From Prinsepia uniflora (lineage: Eukaryota; Streptophyta; Magnoliopsida; Rosales; Rosaceae): a stretch of DNA of 64,000 bases. Under the pieces are notes generated by a model. That model was not told where the DNA came from, made no database searches, and saw only the letters and a program-made list of their open reading frames with translations. The DNA lies in assembly GCA_032719365.1 (NCBI GenBank), contig CM064871.1, forward strand, positions 68,497,586-68,561,585, read 5' to 3'. The position numbers were made by a program, and so were the translations under genes. Below, in pieces: positions 59,350 to 64,000 of this stretch (the first letter of the stretch is position 1; each line of letters opens with the position of its first letter).

Positions 59350-60401
59350 GCCTGTCTACGGACTCAGGGCATCGATACCTTCCTAACGGTCCTTGGCCCT
59401 CGGCCATCGGACCTCTCGATCAAAAAGTCAACATTTTCCCTTATTTCGTCCAAATTACGAAAATGCCCTTGGGCTTCCGAACGTCATAACTTTCACCACG
59501 AACGTCGGAATCGAATGTGCCACCTGTCTATGAACTCGTGACGTCCCAAACTACGTCACGATCATTGGTCAAAGTCCATTTGACCGTCTGAGTTAAAAGT
59601 CAACGTTTTACCCACGACTAGCGGCAAAACGGTTATTTTGCACAATTTGTCCGATTCCACTCAACTAATCCCAGATTAGTTATTCTAAATCATAATTAAA
59701 CAATATTAAATCCCGATACTCGGGACGGGTCGTTACACTAGTCTTGGTCAACTCGACAAATTTTGATAATTAATGATAGAAGAGTAAATTGGTTATTTAC
59801 TAATTCTCACTTTAAATTTTAAGACGGATTGTAACAAAAACTCTAATAAAAATTGAGAGGATTTGAAAAAAATGAAAAGCAAAAAAAAAGCAAACGAAAT
59901 TGAAAGGAAAAAAATATTAGAAGTTAAAAATAAAAAGTTGAAGACAAATAAAAGTAAAAAAAATAAAATAAAAAGTAAAAGAAAAATGAAAATTAAAAAG
60001 AAAAATGAAAAGCAAAATAAATTGAAAAGTATAAAAAATTAGAAGTTAAAACAACAAAATGAAACATAAGGAAAAAGAAAAATTGAAAGGAGAAAATAAA
60101 TATAAAATGTCATAGGTACCCATTATTTAATGGGTAGAATTTGAATAAACTCTCAAAAATTGATGATAGGTCTGAATGGATATAAAACTCATTTGTACGG
60201 ATAAGAATTTACCCAAACTTAAAAAATACTCATTTAACCATCCCTATTTACAAACCATTAGTCAAAAGTGCAGTAGTAAATCCAAGAATGACAGTCCAAC
60301 AACCCCGGTTTAATATGCCCTTCTATTTATTATTCCCTCTTGTATCACTTCTTTATACCTTCTCCCTCCTCCCCCTCCTCCTTCTTCTCTGGGTTATCTC
60401 C

Positions 60402-60817
60402 ATGGAAAATATCCAGCACAAACAAGTTGAAGTAAGAGGCCTCAGGCTTCATGTGGCCGAAATTGGAACCGGTAATTACTTATTAGTTAACCCATTTTCT
60501 TAATTATAGCTATAAACTAGCTACTTAATTAATTTAAACTTTTAATTAATTACTCATAATGATTATTTCATTTGTGGTGGATCGATTGGATTCAATTCGC
60601 AGGTCCAAAGGCTGTGGTTTTCTTGCATGGATTTCCAGAAATATGGTACACGTGGAGGCACCAATTGGTTGCTGTGGGAAACAATGGCTACAGAGCAATA
60701 GCCATTGATTTCAGAGGCTACGGACTTTCAGAGCAGCCGGCTGACCCTGAAGACGACACCTTCATCGACCTTGTAAACGATGTCGTTTCCCTCCTCGACT
60801 CTTTGGCCATTACCAAG
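60402..60817 (+). CDS. Soluble epoxide hydrolase (alpha/beta hydrolase), first two coding exons only
   Basis: Exons 60402-60471 and 60603-60817 join through GT-AG sites into 95 codons. The first reads MENIQHKQVEVRGLRLHVAE, the usual start of plant soluble epoxide hydrolases. The second has VVFLHGFPEIWYTWRHQL, whose HGFP is the oxyanion-hole motif, then AIDFRGYGLSEQP and DVVSLLDSLAITK. These enzymes open epoxides to diols by an Asp nucleophile on a GHDxG-like elbow, which would be in exon 3. No exon 3 is visible up to 62298, and LINE sequence fills the rest. The gene either continues beyond the window with LINEs in intron 2 or is truncated. An upstream in-frame ATG at 60288 would add 38 hydrophobic residues; I prefer 60402 by family start. 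Confidence 0.85.
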
Positions 60818-62298
60818 GTAATATTCTTCCCTTCATGATATTAGCCAGAGTAATTAATTATAATTAATTGCTTTAGTTAGTGGTTAGTGAACAGTTCTAA
60901 ATTAATTATGTGCACATCGGTTCTCCAAATTGCTTGACAAGATGGAGAAAGCTAGGGAAGATGATTCAATCCATGCCTGTGTTTGTATGGTATACATTGA
61001 CTATAGGAGCCCCACTTGTTTTACGGGTGAAGATGGTGTATTCTATACATGCATCTATTATATCATTTTCGGAAATTGAGACTACATGTGAGACTCATGG
61101 GTCATTTTAGTAAAAAGCCAAAAATAAAAGGCAAGAGTTGAGTATTTTCACAACCAGATCAACTCCTCCTTTTTTAGCCATGGGAATAGAAAAATATATT
61201 TTTCAATTTATTCCATGAAACGCCCTGGTTAAGGCATCTTGTGAAGCTTGATATGAGACAATTTCATCTCATACCAACAATAATAGGATTTTATTTACTC
61301 ATTTTTTATTCAATTTTTGTATTTATGTCTAACGAAAGGATATCTAAGTCATTAAATATTAATCGTAGCAATTAATTTTTGATTTATTAATGCTGTTTAT
61401 TATTTGTGTTTCTTGAAATGTGAAACTTGTGGGGGATAATTGGCCATTAATATTAGGGGGTGTTTACTTGGAGGAAATGAAAATCAGTTCAATGAGAATA
61501 ATTTTCATTACATAGGAGTATTGCGTTTACTCGCGAAATCATAATTTTTTAGTAAGTGGGTCTTGCATGAAATCCTTAATGCCATTACTCATTTTAGGAT
61601 AATCTCATTAACTAGAGGGAAAGTGTTAATGATTCTCATTACTTATTTTAATTTTTTTTATGTACCAAAATTGCTCAAATTTTTCTTATAGTGATTACAA
61701 ATTTCAATCACAATAAATTTAAGTGTATCCTATAGTCTTCAAACACTTCAACACTGTGACGACTCAACCCTTCAATTCTCCAACGACTGAGCCTCATCTC
61801 AAATATATCTCTATGCACACAAAAAGAAAGAAGACCAATTTATTTATTTTTTTAATAATTGGAATCTTTCAGAAAATGAAGAAGATTACTTTATTTCAGC
61901 AACTGGATTTTGAGATGGTGATCAGATAAGAGAACGAGAGGTTGAGAAAAATGGAAAAAGAAAGGGCATTTTAGTAATCAATTAGTTTTTATTCTGATTG
62001 ATAATAGTTAGTAAACAATAATAATGAAAATCGCTCGCTTTAATGTTCTGATTTGTTTTTTTTAGTAAACTTCCCAATGGGAATGATTATCCACCTCTCG
62101 AATTACCCACTTCTCTAGACCCTTTAGTGACTTTATATTATATATATAAACATATATATAATATATATGTTTATATTTATTTATTTATTTATTTATTATA
62201 GAATTGATAATTTTATTTTTCACATCATGCTTTCTTAATTTATTAGGGTTAATTAGTATAAGAAGGATGGAAGATGAGAAGAGCTATTTTCATATATG
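60818..62298. other. Intron 2 or 3' flank of the epoxide hydrolase fragment
   Basis: AT-rich sequence with no further hydrolase exon seen. A palindromic AT stretch lies at 62135-62205 (TATATATAAACATATATATA). A possible miniature element is listed separately. Confidence 0.5.
61456..62084. mobile_element. Miniature inverted-repeat element candidate
   Basis: The left edge GGGGGTGTTTACTT and the right edge AGTAAACTTCCC are weakly inverted (about 10 of 12 bases). Edges of this kind occur in plant miniature elements, but no target duplication was established. Confidence 0.3.
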
Positions 62299-63540
62299 TT
62301 TTTTTTTTTACTGAAGAAGGATTTGATTGAATGAAATAACGGGCCTCGTTAAAACTTTCCTTAAAACCCCCCTATTCGGGGACATCTAATAAAAACCAGA
62401 ACCCTTCTCCTGCACTGCCCCAAACAGAAACAAGCCTTCTTATCCACATTTCTCCTCCAGATTTTCAGCTAGCCACAGAGGAGCAGAATCAAACCAAATT
62501 CAAGGCGCTTGAGAGCGTAGACCATGCTGGGCACATGATTGTGCTGTCCTATTACCTTGACGACGCTGGAAAACAACTTAAGTGACCTCTAACATTTTCA
62601 TTAACCATACAATATCCCTTACCAGCACACTATTTTCATTCCAGCAACTTTGGCTTGCCTTGAGCACACTCACCACTTGAATTGCATCCATTTCAATCGT
62701 CCGATTTTGCAACCCCAAGCGCTGTGCCAGCATCAGCCATTGACACATGGCTACGAGCTCCACTGCTTCCAGCGTGAGCCATGGAGGGGCAGCACCAATG
62801 CCACTTATATAATGTCCTGTAGCATCTAGAATCAGCCCCCCCAACTTCCCTTCCCCTGCCCCGAACACAGACTAGCTGCCCCATCACAATTGAATTTGAA
62901 ATGTTTAAGAGGAGATTTTAATCATCTAACTGGAGTAGGAAGCCCAATTAGCTGTTCGTGCCGTGAGTGCTCGTGAAAGAAACTTTTTCGAGCGAGCAGT
63001 TCCTCCATGGCTGATCATGAAAATCCTTATTCCTTTGGTTCCATGCTTCCTACAGCATCAAGCCGAATCCTCAGTTAATTACCCCCTTATCTAGCAAGAC
63101 AGCAGCCCTTCGAATGAAATCTGCAAACTCAACCTGCTTTTGATCGAAGTTGAAGGTGGTAGGAAAGGAATCCCACAATTTCTGACTCCATTCACACCCC
63201 TATACAGCATGAATCACCATTTAAAGTTCCTTCCCACACAAAGAACTCAAAGGAGATTGCAGCAATTTCCTTTGGCGTAAATTTTTGCCTGTAGGGAGAA
63301 GTTCTGACAAGCCCACCAAGCAGAAGGCTGAAGTTTATTAGGAACCTGAAGGCTCCAAAGTTTCTTCCAAAATGTCGTAACCTGCCCCTCATCGAAACTG
63401 CTGGCCCTATCACCACTCTATTACATGATTTAACCATATATTGATTATGTCTTGTGTAACCCCAATATATGCCATCCAAAGATTCCAAACTACTACAGAC
63501 CAAACTCAATGGAATATCGCTTACTCCCTACTAAACGCCT
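62299..63540 (-). pseudogene. LINE (L1-type) 3' end, frameshifted
   Basis: On the minus strand: a zinc-binding reverse-transcriptase region with FWKKLW-like and RQKFTPKEIAAISFEFFVWE text (63192-63509), then an RNase H-like domain LGGLILDATGHYISGI and LAQRLGLQNRTIEMDAIQVV (62868-62578), a tail, and a poly(A) tract seen as T11 at 62299-62309. The RNase H and zinc regions are in different frames, so it is dead. Its 5' part is missing. It inserted close to, or in, the epoxide hydrolase gene. Confidence 0.8.
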
Positions 63541-63591
63541 GCTCAATCAGATCATTTCTCAAATGGTAGATGAATTATATTTGGTCTATCA

Positions 63592-64000
63592 TTTTTTTTT
63601 TTAACAACGATAAAATTGAATTAAATCAAAGACGAATGGTTACATTGGCATCAGAGGCCAAGGTATTAAACAACCACTCCGGGCCCAGGAAGTCCCAGAA
63701 ATGATAACCCCCAACTCTGTTGACAAAGGAAGTAACCTCGTGCGCAGCCCTATTAGTATCTCTTGGCGTCCAAGCAAAGATCACTTGGTACAGTCGTGCC
63801 CGCAACATACGGATGTCATGTAAGATGCATTGAAGGTTCTCATAGCCATCAATCTCCCCATTCAGCATGCGAACCAGCACTTGGGAGTCAGTCTCAATTA
63901 CCACCTGCTGGAAGCCATCAACAAAACATTTAGACAGGGCATCATGGACAGCAGATGCCTCAGCAGCAATGGCCGAGAGGAACCGCAGGCCCCCTGTTCC
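63592..64000 (-). pseudogene. Second LINE 3' end, RNase H domain, continues past the window
   Basis: On the minus strand the frame runs in from beyond 64000: FLSAIAAEASAVHDALS, VVIETDSQVLVRMLNG and FAWTPRDTNRAAHEV, ending at a stop near 63626, then a poly(A) tract seen as T11 at 63592-63602. The E, D and terminal H-type positions of plant LINE RNase H are present. No stop occurs in the visible 375 bp, so whether the full copy is intact is unknown. Confidence 0.8.

Larger units (their letters stand above)
22777..59737 (-). mobile_element. LARD-type element A, outermost of the nest
   Basis: On the minus strand this is LTR - interior - LTR. The left LTR (22777-25705) is intact; the right LTR is in four pieces. 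Left edge TGACACG and right edge CGTTACA are the reverse complements of the family termini. Both sides are flanked by CTAG within ACTAG/CTAGT, so the duplication is four clear bases with a fifth ambiguous. In aligned stretches the two LTRs differ at about 2-4 percent of sites, so A is older than E. Insertions within A are F, B, C (containing D) and E. Confidence 0.9.
31990..59737 (-). repeat. 5' LTR of element A, in four pieces
   Basis: Pieces: 31990-32554 (565 bp), 35514-35814 (301), 41673-43352 (1680) and 59355-59737 (383). They are collinear with 22777-25705 and sum to 2929 bp, the exact length of the intact LTR. This arithmetic confirms the nested boundaries of B, C and E independently of the target-site duplications. 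Confidence 0.93.
22155..60254. mobile_element. Non-autonomous hAT element split by the 37-kb LARD nest
   Basis: The 8-bp direct repeat TTTACAAA at 22155-22162 and 60247-60254 flanks ends that are inverted repeats: TAAGGATGG (22163-22171) and CCATCCCTA (60238-60246). Eight-base duplications and TAGGGATGG-like ends are typical of the hAT superfamily. Both halves contain inverted ACCCAT/ATGGGT words. Without the nest the element would be about 1.1 kb (22163-22776 plus 59738-60246). No transposase is encoded. The right half is A-rich with AAAAG-type words (59860-60080). Confidence 0.8.

Noticed and set aside
61723..61929. 68-aa frame in the flank of the epoxide hydrolase fragment
   Set aside because: AT-rich and without hydrolase motifs; it cannot be joined to exon 2 by plausible splice sites.

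Overview
The window is plant nuclear DNA, almost certainly from an angiosperm and probably a woody eudicot. The evidence is spliced genes with GT-AG introns, nested Ty3-type and Ty1/copia retroelements primed by initiator-tRNA-Met, a 5S-bearing Cassandra-like repeat, a hAT element, plant LINE RNase H domains and an F-box relic. Nothing bacterial or organellar was seen. Most short open frames lie inside repeats and are not genes.

Layout. 1-6290 is the end of a non-autonomous Ty3-type element (LARD class: large LTRs, no gag-pol) that sits in a minus-strand copia reverse-transcriptase relic (6291-7165). 7310-10062 is a copia-type element that kept only gag-protease. 10.1-11.4 kb is AT-rich with a MITE candidate. 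11414-15701 is an intact 14-exon gene for an asparagine synthetase domain-containing protein (ASNSD1-like, 670 aa). An F-box pseudogene (16291-17423) abuts a decayed minus-strand copia gag-PR-IN relic (to about 19200). A Cassandra-like 5S repeat (20566-20925) and a possible transposase relic follow.

From 22163 to 60246 lies a non-autonomous hAT element (8-bp duplication TTTACAAA) of about 1.1 kb, swollen by a 36,961-bp nest of related LARD elements. The nest is a minus-strand element A (LTRs 22777-25705 and 31990-59737). Its right LTR is cut into four pieces, which sum to 2929 bp, exactly the length of its left LTR. Inside A lie solo LTRs F (27414-30324), B (32555-35508), C (35815-41667) and D (36558-39507, within C), and a very young plus-strand LTR-internal-LTR-internal-LTR array E (43353-59349, period 6562 bp, duplication GCCTG). 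After the hAT element come the first two coding exons of a soluble epoxide hydrolase (60402-60817), then two minus-strand LINE 3' ends (62299-64000).

Most notable signal. The LARD sequence is not random filler. Both the internal region and the LTRs are packed with short perfect hairpins (stems 5-10 bp, loops mostly 2-8 nt, loops often G-rich on the sense strand). Several stems carry compensatory changes between family members, while loops drift. In addition, every full-length LTR has a near-invariant pair, CTGTGAGTGGAC upstream and GTCCACTCACAG about 1 kb downstream. The two are reverse complements and in most copies also read as splice donor and acceptor. A structured, possibly spliced, non-coding retroelement RNA is the best candidate for an undescribed system here.
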